Assembly: GCA_916048095.2 (NCBI GenBank) | Contig: OU696597.1 | Span: 5,225,247 to 5,289,246, forward strand | Source: Sacculina carcini | Taxonomy: Eukaryota; Arthropoda; Thecostraca; Sacculinidae | DNA: 64,000 nucleotides | Direction of reading: 5' to 3' | Part shown: in pieces, positions 45,695 to 57,750 of the stretch | Position numbering within the stretch: position 1 is the first letter of the stretch | Layout: each line of letters opens with the position of its first letter | Translations under genes and position numbers: made by a program | The notes under the pieces: generated by a model | Told to the model about the DNA's origin: nothing | What the model saw: the letters and a program-made list of their open reading frames with translations, nothing else | Databases searched by the model: none

Positions 45695-48600
45695 ATTCAA
45701 ACCCGCCCGTTGTGCGGAGCAATTCATAACATGAAATTCATATTAAATTCATAAAAAATATGGAAAAATAAAAATGAAATAGGGTACACTCATAAAAATA
45801 TTAATCAATTGAAAATTATAAGTTTAATTATTTTTATTTCGACACAATATTTCCCCTCAGTCCGCCTGAGTCATTTTTAAACCCGCCCGTCGTGCTGAAT
45901 AATTCAGAACTCGAACACGATCCGTTCTGCATCTTGAAGTCAAATCCATTGGTTTTGTGTATGGATTAATTCTACAGGGTAAATTGAACGTTCTATTGTC
46001 TATAGTTGCTGCCCGCGGAACATTTTTATTTATAAAAAAAACCTTTTTTTAAATGAACCATTTGAAAAAATGATCTAAAAACACTTTTTTAAACCCACCC
46101 GTCGTGCGGAACAATTCATACAATAAAATTCATATCAAATCCATAAAATATAATGAATACAAATCGAAAAGCAAAAAATGTAACCTATAAATATCTTAAC
46201 CAATAGAAAAGTCTAAATGTGAATATTTTTGTTCTTATTTTGACAAATATTATCCCTCAACCCGCCTGATATATAAATCTGCCCGTCGTGTGGTATAATT
46301 CAGAACACAAACACGAAACAAACAATGAAAGATGATGAAATCTTTTCATCAGACTGTTTCCAAACTATATTTATTACTTAACATCATTCCCCAATATCAT
46401 TTGCTTAAGTACTATTTCACTTTTACCGCTATAATATTTATTGTTAAAATTTATATATTTTCCGCTATCATTAAAACCCAATATAACCTGAGTCAAACCT
46501 ACCCAACCCAACCCAACCATTCAATCTTGACCGCTCTCAGCCTAGTCTGAGGTGATTTAACTTATTAGTTTGTGATCACAAAATATACTGATGCGATCAT
46601 AATTTGTAATCAGAAGACTGAGATTATCTACCCCAGGGGTCCCAAACACGCGGCTCACCAATACTTTTCTCTCAACCCGCCAATATAGTATCGGGACCAA
46701 ACTGTAAGGTAGCTAAATTCACATTTGTTGCATAATGCGATATAATTTTACACCATTATCATATTATCTCATAATTCCCGGTTAATGCTTCCACTAATGC
46801 ATCATATTCATACAGTTGTTATTTTTTGGATTACATCGATAATGCAGCCCTTGATATTACAGCCGATATTATATTATGCAATCTATATTCTGCTACGTAT
46901 TATTCCTAATACATATATCATCAGATCGCAAAATATATTTAAAGGTTCACATCATTCTCCAAAATCATTTGCTTAAGAGCTATTCTACTTTTATCGCTAG
47001 AATATTTACTGCTAGCAAAATATCATATACCTCGCTATCATTTAAACCCACTCTTTATAGATACATTTAATTCGCCCGTCGTGCGGAACAGTTCATAAAA
47101 TATAATTAATATTCAATTCATAAAAAAATTAGTGCAAATTGAAAAAGAAAAACAAACCCACAGGAAAGTTATAGCTAATCTAAAAGTCTAAATGTGAAAT
47201 TTATGTTTCAATTTAGAAAACATGTTTTTCCACAACACTATCAAAACAATGCAACCTTCTGTCATCTCTATAATTCCAGGTTAATGCTTCCGCTAAAACA
47301 GCATAAGTTGGCATTACATGATATTGCAACCCATATCCTTATGCAACTTATGCTTATGCAACTTGAAATTAAACCAATTAAATTACACAGTTAAATTCAG
47401 TAGTTTACTTTGTTCCCAATAGCATTTTACCCGCCCGTCGTGCGGAACGTTATTGAGGACAATAAAGCCTTTATATTCAGTAGAGTGTAGCATTAATTAA
47501 ACTGTACGCAATAAAACCACACCATCCATGCTTGGAGATAATATGATGCATTATTAATTGTGATTGGGCTTCAGTGAAATTTAATCGGTGTATATTCCTG
47601 TGTAATCGCAAGTGCGCATAATAGCTGTCAAATTGGCAATATGTCCTTTTGACTTTACACCGCCGTAACTTCCTTCAGATACCCTTTGGAAAATTACAAA
47701 TTATACCGTATTGTAGAAGAAAAGATTTCTAGAACGATGGTATATTTTATTTTTATGTGTAACAAATAGTTACTGAGAAATAGTAGAAAAATGAATTAAT
47801 TTTAGTCGGCCGGTGTTCAAGTGAAATTTTGGATGTATTTGAGAATTTTGCCAATTTTACACGTTTTTTGTATCATTTGTGGGTATAAATTATAGCTTAT
47901 CTTGTAGAACACAAAATTCTCTACACAGTAGTATATTCCTGTGTAATCGCAAGTGCGTAAATTGTGATTGGACTTCAGTGAAATTTAATCAGTGTATATT
48001 CATGTGTAATCGCAAGTACGCATAATAGCTGTCAAATTGGCAACATGACATTTTGACTTTACACCGGCGTAACTTCCTTCAGATACACTTTGGAAAATTA
48101 ATAATTATACCGTACTGTAGGAAACAAAATTTCTAGCACGATGGTATAATTAATTTTAATGTATGACAAATAGTTCCTGAGAAATGGGTATAAAAATGAA
48201 TAAATTGTAGTCACCCGGTGTTCAAGTGTAATTTTGGATGTATTTGAGAATTTTGCCAATTTTACACGTTTTTTGTATCATTTGTGCGTATAAATTACAC
48301 CTTTTCTTGTAGAACACAAAATTCTCTACACAGTAGTATATTCCTGTGTAATCGCAAGTGCGCATAATAGCTGTCAAATTGGCAATATGTCCTTTTGACT
48401 TTACACCGCCGTCACTTCCTTCAGATACACTTTGGTAAATTAAGAATTATACCGCATTTAAAAAAAATACAATTTCCAGCACGATGATATAATTTATTTT
48501 AATGTGTGACAAATAGTTCCTGAGAAATAGGTAGAAAAATGAATTAATTTAGGCGCCCGGTGATCAAGTGTAATTTTGGATGTATTTGACAATTTTGCCA

Positions 48601-49396
48601 ATTTTACACATTTTTTGTATCATTTGTGGGTATAAATTATAACTTTTCTTGTAGAACACAAAATTATCTACACAATAGTATAATTTTTATAGCTGTACCA
48701 TTGCTGGTTTATGAGGAATATATAGGGGAATATTTACCAAAACATTCACGGTTTCCAGTGCTAATTTTGCATTTTTGACTTTGTCATTTTGACTTCACAC
48801 CGCCGTAACTTTTTTTTAATACACTTTGGAAAATTAACAATTATACCGTGTTGTAGCAAACAAAATTCCCAGCATGATGGTATTATTTATTTAGTTGTGT
48901 GATAATTAGTTTTTGATACATAGAGAAAAAAGTATAGAAAATCGGACGCGTGGAGTATAAATATAATTTTGAATATAGATTGAAATTTTGTCATGTTTAC
49001 ATCTTTTATGTTCTATTTTTGGATATGAATTAAAACCTATCTTGTAGAACAGAAAATTTTCTACACAGTGGTATAATCTGTTTGGCTGTACCATTTCTGG
49101 TTTATGAGGAGTAGATGGCAGAGCATTGACCACAATTTTCGCATTTTTCAGGGTTCATTTTATCTTTTCACCGCTATAACTTTTTTTGATTTCATTTTTG
49201 AAATTTAAAATTTAATCTAAAGTGTAGACAAGAAAATTTCCAACGTGATGGTATAAATTGTTAGCGGGTAGGCTGAGTGGTGGCCGAATAATAGCTGATA
49301 GAAAATGGACCAAGGAGGGTCGAACACACACACAGACACACACACACACAGACACACACACAGAGGATCTCTTTTATATAGATAGATATATATATA
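44738..49396 (-). repeat. Complex repeat unit B1 (reverse orientation)
   Basis: Begins with CTAG (44738-44741), the minus-strand 3' end of a unit, then GC-motif modules in reverse (to about 47455), core monomers in reverse (about 47500-49240), and the TG-rich 5' end near 49320-49380. It matches A1 closely (for example 47194-47394 is the mirror of 33930-34130, 48906-49133 of 32192-32419). It contains an internal TA tract at 45636-45692. Confidence 0.9.
45636..45692. repeat. (TA)n inside unit B1
   Basis: Short TA tract between two modules, at a position where other copies have only TATATATAC; a local expansion. Confidence 0.9.
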
Positions 49397-52300
49397 GCAT
49401 TAAAACCGCATTAAAACCCGCCCGTTGTGCGGAACAATTCACAAAAAATATTGCAAATTAAAAATAAATAAGGCAAACTCATGAAGACCTTAATTAATTA
49501 AAAAGTCTAAATTTCATTATTTTTAATTTTATTTTGACAACATATTTTCACTCAGCCCGCCTCATATTTAAACCCGCCCGACGTGAGGAATAATTCAGAA
49601 CTCGAACACCATCCGTTCTGGTTCTTGAAGTCAAATCCATTAGTTTTGTATATGAATTCATTCTATACGGTGAAATTGAACGTTTTATTGCTGCCCGCGG
49701 GACATTTTTATTTCATAAAAATGAGCCATCGCTTCGTTTGCGTTTCAAGCCCCTGATCATTGAACCAGCGAACCATGAACCAGCGCAATTATGTCACCTC
49801 ATATTCAAGCATACATACACAGACAGACAGATAATTTCTTCTTTATGTATATACTAGCATTAAAACCCGCCCGTTGTGCGGAGGAATTCATAACATGAAA
49901 TTAATATTCATAATAATTCATATTCATAAAAATATTCCAAATTAAAACAGAAAATGAAAACTCATCAGTGTCTTACTCAATAGAAAAGTCCAAGTGTGAA
50001 TATTTTTATTTTTATTTTGACATAATATTTTCCCTCAACCCGCCTCATATATAAACCAACCCATTGTACGGAATAATTCAGAACACAAACACGTAACAAA
50101 CAATGAAAATCCTAGCATGTAAACCCGCCCGTCGTGCGAAACAGTTCATACTATTAAATTTGTATTCAATTCATGAGAGAAAAGGAATATGAATTAAAAA
50201 AGAATGGAGTACACCCATACAAAAGTCTAAATTTCTATATTTTCATATTTATTTTCACAAAATAGTTTGCCTAAACCGCCTCATATTTATACATGCCCGT
50301 CGTGCTGAATAATTTTGAACTCAGACACGAAACAATGAAAAACGACTACACTTTTTCATCATAATGTTTCCAAAATATTTTAATAACTTAATATCACCGT
50401 CTAGCAGTGAAACCCGCCAGTTGTGCGGAGCAATTCATAAGATGAAATTAATATTTAATTCATAATTCGTAAATCTTGTGGTATAATTCAGAACACTAAC
50501 ACGAAACAAACAATGAAAGATGATGAAATCTTTTCATCAGAATGTTTCCAAACTATATTTATTACTTAACATCATTCCCCAATATCATTTCCTTAAGTAC
50601 TATTTCACTTTTACCGCTATAATATTTATTGTTAAAATTTATATATTTTCCGCTATCATTAAAACCCGATATAACCTGAGTCAAACCTACCCAACCCAAC
50701 CCAACCATTCAATCTTGACCGCTCTCAGCCTAGTCTGAGGTGATTTAACTTATTAGTTTGTGATCACAAAATATACTGATGCGATCATAATTTGTAATCA
50801 GAAGACTGAGATTATCTACCCCAGGGGTCCCAAACACGCGGCCCACCAATACTTTTCTCTCAACCCGCCAATATAGTATCGGGACCAAACTGTAAGGTAG
50901 CTAAATTCACATTTGTTGCATAATGCGATATAATTATACACCATTATCATATTATCTCATAATTCCCGGTTAATGCTTCCACTAATGCATCATATTCATA
51001 CAGTTGTTATTTTTTGGATTACACCGATAATACAGCCCTTGATATTACAGCCGATATTATATTATGCAATCTATATTCTGCTACGTATTATTCCTAATAC
51101 ATATATCATCAGATCGCAAAATATATTTAAAGGTTCACATCATTCTCCAAAATCATTTGCTTAAGAGCTATTCTACTTTTATCGCTAGAATATTTACTGC
51201 TAGCAAAATATCATATACCTCGCTATCATTTAAATCCACTCCTTATAGATACATTTAATTCGCCCGTCGTGCGGAACAGTTTATAAAATATAATTAATAT
51301 TCAATTTTATAAAAAAAATTAGTTCAAATTGAAAAATAAAAACAAACCCATAGGAAAGTTTTAGCCAATATAAGAGTCTAAATGTGAAATTTATGTTTCA
51401 ATTTAGAAATATGTTTTTCCACAACCCGCCTCATATTTAATGCTGCCCGTCGTGCGGAATAATTCAGAACTCAAGCACGAAACAAACACAAATAAAATTG
51501 ATGAAAAACGACCAATAGAAAGGTCAAATTTGTAAATTCTTGTTTTAATTATTGACGATGTTTTTCCCTCAACACTACTCAAATTCACACCCGTCCTTCG
51601 TGTGTAGTAATTCAGACGTGTAACACTATCAAAACAATGAAACATCTCTATAATTCCAGATTAATGCTTCCTCTGAAACAGCATATGCATATACTTGGCA
51701 TTGCATGATATTACAACCCGTATCCTTATGCAACTCAAGCGTATGCAACTTGAAATTAAACCAATTAAATTACACAGTAAAGTTCAGTAGCTTACTTTGT
51801 TCCAAGTAGCATTTTACCCGCCCGTCGTGCGGAACATTTGATGTGTAAATATTGATGACAATAAAGACTTTCTATTCAGTATAGTGAAGCATTAATTGAA
51901 CTGTACGCAAAAAAACCACACCATCCATGCTTGGAGATAATATGATGCATTCTTAATTGTAATTGGGCTTCAGTGAAATTTAATCGGTGTATATTCCTGT
52001 GTAATCGCAAGTGCGCATAATAGCTGTCAAATTGGCAATATGTCCTTTTGACTTTACACCGCCGTAACTTCCTTCAGACACCCTTTGGAAAATTACAAAT
52101 TATACCGTATTGTAGAAAACAAGATTTATAGCACGATGGTATAATTTATTTTTATGTATAACAAATAGTTACTGAGAAATAGTAGAAAAATGAATTAATT
52201 TTAGTCGCCCGGTGTTCAAGTGTAAATTTGGATGTATTTGAGAATTTTGCCAATTTTACACGTTTTTTGTACCATTTGTGGGTATAAATTATAGCTTATA

Positions 52301-53764
52301 TTGTAGAACACAAAATTCTCTACACAGTAGTATATTCCTGTGTAATCGCAAGTGCGTAAATTGTGATTGGACTTCAGTGAAATTAAATCAGTGTATATTC
52401 ATGTGTAATCGCAAGTGCGCATAATAGCTGTCAAATTGGCAACATGACATTTTGACTTTACATCGCCGTAACTTCCTTTAGATACACTTTGGAAAATTTA
52501 AAATTATACCGTATTGTAGAAAACAAAATTTCTAGCACGATGGTATAATTTATTTTTATGTATAACAAATAGTTACTGATAAATAGTAGAAAAATGAATT
52601 ATTTTAGTCGCCCGGTGTTCAAGTGTAATTTTGGATGTATTTGAGAATTTTGCCAATTTTACACGTTTTTTGTATCTTTTGTGGGTATAAATTATAGCTT
52701 ATCTTGTAGAACACAAAATTATCTACACAGTAGTATATTCCTCTGTAATCGCAAGTGCGCAAAATAGCTGACAAATTGGCAATATGTCTTTTTGACTTTA
52801 CACCGCCGTAACTTACTTCAGATATACTTTGTAAAATTACAAATTATACCGTATTGTAGAAAACAAAATTTCCAGCACAATGTTATAATTTATTTTTATG
52901 TGTAACAAATAGTTACTGAGAAATAGTAGAAAGATGAATTAATTTTAGTCGCCCGGTGTTCAAGTGTAATTTTGGATGTATTTGAGAATGTTTCCAATTT
53001 TACGTTTTTGGTATCATTTGTGGGAATAAATTAGAATATTTCTTGTAGAACACAAACTTCTTTACACAATAGTATAATTTTTATAGCTGTTACTCTGCTG
53101 GTTTATGAGGAATAGATAGGGGAATATTGACAAAAATATTCGCGTTTTTCATTGCAAATTTTGCATTTTTGACTTTGTCATTTTGACTGCACACCGCCGT
53201 AACATTTTTTTAATACACTTTGGAAAATTAAAAATTATACCGTGCTGTAGAAAACAAAATTCCCAGCATGATGGTATTATTTATTTAGATGTGTGATTAT
53301 TAGTTTTTGAGAAATAGAGAAAAAAGTAATATAAAATCGGACGCGTGGAGTTTAAATAAAATTTTGAATGTAGGTTGATTGTTTTCCATTTAACATGTTT
53401 TATATTTACTTTTTGGGTATAAATTATAATTTGTTGAGTAGAAGAGAATATTTTCTACACAGTGGTATAATTTTCATAGTTGTACCATTGTTGTTTATAG
53501 GAGGAGTAGTCTTCAGAAAATTGACCAAAATTTTCGCATTTTTCAGGGTTCATTTTGTCTTTTCACCGCTATAACGTTTTTTTATTTCATTTTTGAAATT
53601 TAAAATTTAATTTAAAGTATAGACAAGAAAATTTCCAACGTGATAGTATATATTGTTAGCGGGTAAATTAAGTGGTGACTGAATAATAGCTGATAGAAAA
53701 TGGACCAAGGAGGGTCGAACAGACACACAGACACACAGACACACACACAGACACACAGAGGTTC

Positions 53765-53772
<8 letters not shown>
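49397..53772 (-). repeat. Complex repeat unit B2 (reverse orientation, more diverged)
   Basis: Tail modules in reverse (49397 to about 51840) with extra diverged copies around 49900-50480, including two CTAG ends (49854-49857 and 50112-50115). Core monomers in reverse run from about 51950 to 53690, and the 5' end CTCTTTTATATATA lies at 53764. It is head-to-tail with B1 in the minus direction. Confidence 0.88.

Positions 53773-53851
<79 letters not shown>
53773..53851. repeat. (TA)n between unit B2 and the Penelope-like element
   Basis: About 79 bp of TA, directly adjoining the 3' end of the Penelope-like element; the TA tract may have been its target. Confidence 0.95.
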
Positions 53852-53854
<3 letters not shown>

Positions 53855-53879
53855 AAATTTAAGGATATACTCTGTTGTC

Positions 53880-54257
53880 TCAAAACTTGCAGTTGAGATC
53901 AACTCCTCTGCAGCCGTTCATCAATTTACTGGGTTCCACTTCCCGTATATATGCGGCCTCAACGTATTTTCTCTGGATGTGATCTCTCAGACCTTCATGT
54001 ATTATTGACCATTTGATCCTTGCGGGGTTCGTCTGATGCTCCGCTCTGAAATGTTGTACGACTGCACTATTTAGTTTAGGATTAGTGTGCTCTATGATTC
54101 TAGTTTTGATAGGTCGGGCCGTTTCCCCAATGTATATTTTATGACACATGCCACATTCGATTTTGTAGATCAAGTGCTTTTTCCAGCACTGTTGCTTTTT
54201 GTTAGCCATATGACATGTGTAACATTTCTCTGGGCAGCCCAGTTTTTCTTTTGGAGG
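53880..54257 (-). pseudogene. GIY-YIG endonuclease domain (3' part of PLE, inverted)
   Basis: The frame from the first Met (54209) is 109 codons but continues upstream to about 54257 through the Cys-rich linker (GCPEKCYTCHMANKK). It has the PLE endonuclease signature CGMCHKIYIGETARPIKTR with LIY and YIG strands (residues 13-15 and 26-28), Arg and EH after it (40-41), a Glu near 88-90 and Asn 98, ending NCKF before a stop. This domain makes the target nick that primes reverse transcription. It is detached from its RT by the inversion, so it is only a fragment, although its own sequence is undamaged. Confidence 0.85.
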
Positions 54258-56159
54258 AGGAGCATCGTATCATAATAAAATTCCGCTCAGAGCTGGAATC
54301 AAAAAAGAAAAGAAAATTTCAGAACATATACTCAAAATCTTTGAATAAAAGTGACAGGGTGGAAAATAAACAAAGCGTGTCTAACAACGATTCACTATTT
54401 ATCGACAAAACGGACCAGGTTCCACACTCAGAACTTCTGAAAAAAGGACCTTCATATATACCGAATCAATACAGTCTCAAAGACAGTCAACGATTGAAGA
54501 AGGAATGTGGTGCTTTCATAGAAAAATGTTCAGATACTATGAAAAAAGATGGCATCGAAAGAGAAACTATACAAGAATTCTCAGGTGGCATGATGAAGCT
54601 TCTAAAATGCAGTGATCAACTACTACCTCACCGAAAAACAAAAGAAGCTGAACAAATAAGGGACATAAAGAAGAGTGAAATTTTGATTACATCGACAGAT
54701 AAAACTGGTCGTCTCATTGCAATGAAGGAAAATGAGTACGCACAAATGTTATCTGAAGCCACCGTTAATACAGAAAACTTTACGAAAATTCCAACGGTAT
54801 TACCATCTACAAGACAGGCAAATTTCAATAGGAAACTTGGCACAATATCAAAAAAATACAAAAATAATGAACAAGTTGAAAAGTACATCAATAGCTTCAA
54901 ATGCAGTTTTCCAATGCCGAGCAGTACGTACATTCTGCCCAAAGATCATAAAGAGGGACAACTAAGAGGGAGACCTATCGTCGCATCTATTGATGGACCT
55001 GCTACTAAATTGGCTCAGTCTTTTTCTAAGCAGTTGGACAGCTTTTTGGACGTTATTCCTGCACACATCAGAAGTACAAATGGTTTTCTTTCATGGATAC
55101 AAACCATCCAGCAAACCGGAGTAAAAAGATTTGCATCTCTAGATGTGAAAAATCTATATGGAAATATTTCACGAAATTCGACAAAAGAACAGCTCGGTCT
55201 ATATGATGTGATGATAATATTTTTGGAAAATAACAAATCAAAAGAGAACGTTATCTGCATGATAAAAACCGACGATGTTATAGAACTAATTCGTCTAGCA
55301 ATGTCAAACGATGTTGTTATACATGACGGCAGCAGCTATGAACAAACCAATGGATTGTCTATGGGTAATGCGATGGCTCCACAACTAGCGATCATATACG
55401 CTCATTATATTGAACGACAGATCCAAGCAAAGCTACCATACATCGTTCTGTGGAAACGCTACATCGATGATATCTTTGTTGTGTGGTACGACGACATTGA
55501 TCCTCAACATCTTCTTGAAGTCGCCAATTCTGTCTGTTCCTCCATACAATTCACAATGGAAGTTTCATCAGACAAATCCCTCCCATTCTTGGACTGCAAA
55601 GTGAAATACGATGGTGATCAATTCACAAGTGAACTTTATATGAAGCCGTTTCACAGTGGCTCTATTATGAACTGGCATTCCCATGGACCTAGGCAAGCAA
55701 AACATTCAGTTGCACATGGTGAATTTGTGAGGGCTTGTAGGAGGTCGATAACACCACAGGATATGAGCATATCGCTTGGCAAAGTAGAACAGCGTTTGAA
55801 ACAAGATAACTACCCCCATCATGCTATAAAACAAATTGAAAAACGAGCCATCGAGTCAGAACGAAAATAAAAGAGAAATTTAGACAAGAATCTCTACTAT
55901 TTGAAAATGCCATTTCTCGGGGAAGCGCACAAACGTCAATGTAAGGCTCTTCTAAGACGCACAGGATTGTCTGATAAGGTTCGGGTATGGTTCGATGCTG
56001 GTCGACCTCTAAAAAGTATCTTTGCACCTCCAAAAGAAAAACTGGGTTGCCCAGAGAAATGTTACACATGCCATATGGCTAACAAAAAGCAACAGTGCTG
56101 GAAAAAGCACTTGATCTACAAAATCGAATGTGGCATGTGTCATAAAATATACATTGGCC
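54258..56159 (+). pseudogene. Penelope-like reverse transcriptase, one in-frame TAA, truncated in GIY-YIG
   Basis: The open frame formally starts at 54215, but its first 14 codons or so are antisense to the linker, so the element begins at about residue 15. It shows a basic N-terminal region, TSTDKTGRLI (161-170), YILPKDHKEG (239-248), RPIVAS, motif A ASLDVKNLYGNI (D310), the SMGNAMAP motif (382-389), catalytic YIDD (416-419) and SLPFLDCKV (455-463). TAA at about 55868 interrupts after SERK; the same frame continues for about 95 codons through the Cys linker to KIYIG, where PLE sequence stops at 56159 and repeat monomer begins. Penelope RTs are related to telomerase and use target-primed synthesis. 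Non-functional copy. Confidence 0.9.
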
Positions 56160-56960
56160 AATTGTATAATTGAATATATAAATGTAAAATTTTGCCAATT
56201 GTACACGTTTTTTGCATCATTTGTGGGTATAAGTTATAACTTATCTTGTATAACACAAAATTTTCTACACAATACTATAATATTTATAGCTGTACCATTG
56301 CTGGTTTATGAGGAATATATAGCGGAATATTGACCAAAACATTCAAGTTTTTTGTGTGCTAATTTTGTCTTTTTGACTTTGTCATTTACACTTCACACCG
56401 CCGTAACGTTTTTTAATACACTTTGAAATTTATACCGTGTTGTAGACAACAAAACTTCCATCATGATGATATTATTTATTTGGATGTGTGGTGATTAGTT
56501 TTTGAGAAATAGAGAAAAGATATAGAAAATCGGACACGTGGAGTTTAGATAAGATTTGGAATGTAGATTTTTTTCCTTTTATATGTCTTATGTTCAATTT
56601 TTGGTTATAAACTATATATTATTGTGTAGAACGGAAACGTTTCTACACAATGGTATAAGTTGTATTGCTGTACCATTTTTGGTTTAGGAGATCTCGATGG
56701 CAAAATATTGACCAAAATTTTCGCATTTTTCAGGGTTCATTCTGTTTTTTCACCGCTATAACTTTTTTTGGTTTTATTTTTACAATTTTAAACTTAACCT
56801 AAAGTGTAGACAAGAAAATTCCAACGTGATGGTATTAATTGTTGGCGGGTACGCCAAGTGGTGACCGAGTAATAGCTGATAGAAAATGGACCAAGGAGGG
56901 TGGGACAGACACACAGACACACACACACACAGATGATCTCTTTTATATATATAGATATAT
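56160..56960 (-). repeat. Core monomers and 5' end of complex repeat (reverse)
   Basis: Starts in mid-monomer (TTTTGCCAATTGTACACG near 56193), runs through two diverged monomers, and ends with CCAAGGAGGGTGGGACAG and the CA-rich 5' end at 56880-56945. This is the right flank of the PLE insertion. Confidence 0.85.
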
Positions 56961-57684
56961 ATATGTCGTAGGAAATATCCTGAATATGACTCTGTAAATA
57001 TACAGCTCGTTCATGTGTTTGTTATTTGCCTGCAGTTCATGGTAGTTCATGGCATGGAGTTCGCGTTTTTCAGTCCTAATTTTGCCTTTTTGACCTTGTC
57101 ATTTTGACTTCACACCGCCGTAACTTTTTTTAATACACTCTGGAAAATTAAAATTTATACCGTGCTGTAGAACACAAAATTACCAGCATGATGACATTAT
57201 TTATTTAGATGTGTGATAATTTATTTTGAGAAATAGAGAAAAAAAGTAAAGAAAATTGGACGTGTGGAGTATAAATATAATTTTGAATGTAGATTGAAAT
57301 TTTGTCATTTTTGAACTTTCATATTTAATTTCGGATACAAATTATATGTGATGTTGTAGAACGGCAAATTTTCTACACAGTGGTATAATTTGTATTGCTG
57401 TACCAATTCTAATTCAAAAGTTATTGATGGCAGAATATTGACCGAAATGTTCGCATTTCTTAGGGTTCATTTTGTCTTTTTACCGCTATAACGTTTTTTG
57501 GTTTCATTTTTAAAGTTTAAAATTTACCCTCAAGTGTAGACAAGAAAATATCCAACGTGATGGTATAAATTGTTAGCGGGTTGGTCAAATGGTGGTTGAG
57601 GAGTAGCTGATAGAAAATGGACCAAGGAGGGTGGGACAGACAGACACACACATACACACACAGACAGAGGATCTCTTATCTATC
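56961..57684 (-). repeat. Second reverse-orientation 5' end with core monomers
   Basis: After 60-70 bp of unrelated sequence with duplicated CATGTGTTTG-like words, two more diverged reverse monomers lead to another 5' end (CAGAGGATCTCTTATC at 57661-57676). Confidence 0.8.
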
Positions 57685-57750
57685 TATATATCTATATATA
57701 TAAAAGAGATCCTCTGTGTGTCTGTCTGTCTGTGTGTGTGTGTGTGTGTG
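57640..57750. repeat. Head-to-head 5' ends (palindrome)
   Basis: CACACAGACAGAGGATCTCT to the left and AAAGAGATCCTCTGTGTGTC to the right flank a short TCTATC/TATATA segment. Two units of opposite orientation meet at their 5' ends here. Confidence 0.85.

Larger units (their letters stand above)
53852..56159. mobile_element. Penelope-like element with 5' inversion
   Basis: Two parts in opposite orientation. 53852 to about 54257 is the 3' part (linker plus complete GIY-YIG) on the minus strand. About 54258-56159 is the 5' part (RT plus linker plus first strands of GIY-YIG) on the plus strand. They overlap in content: 56027-56158 is present again, inverted, at 54127-54257. Left neighbour is a TA tract, right neighbour a core monomer of the complex repeat in which the PLE is embedded. 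Confidence 0.88.

Noticed and set aside
33930..47394. Short frames of 63-72 and 121 codons repeated in every unit as possible small proteins
   Set aside because: They recur because the DNA is duplicated; differences between copies do not favour synonymous changes, and frames lie across motif and AT-rich filler.
54215..54257. First 14 codons of the RT frame as the true N-terminus
   Set aside because: This stretch is the reverse complement of the PLE's own Cys-rich linker; the start is an artefact of the inversion.
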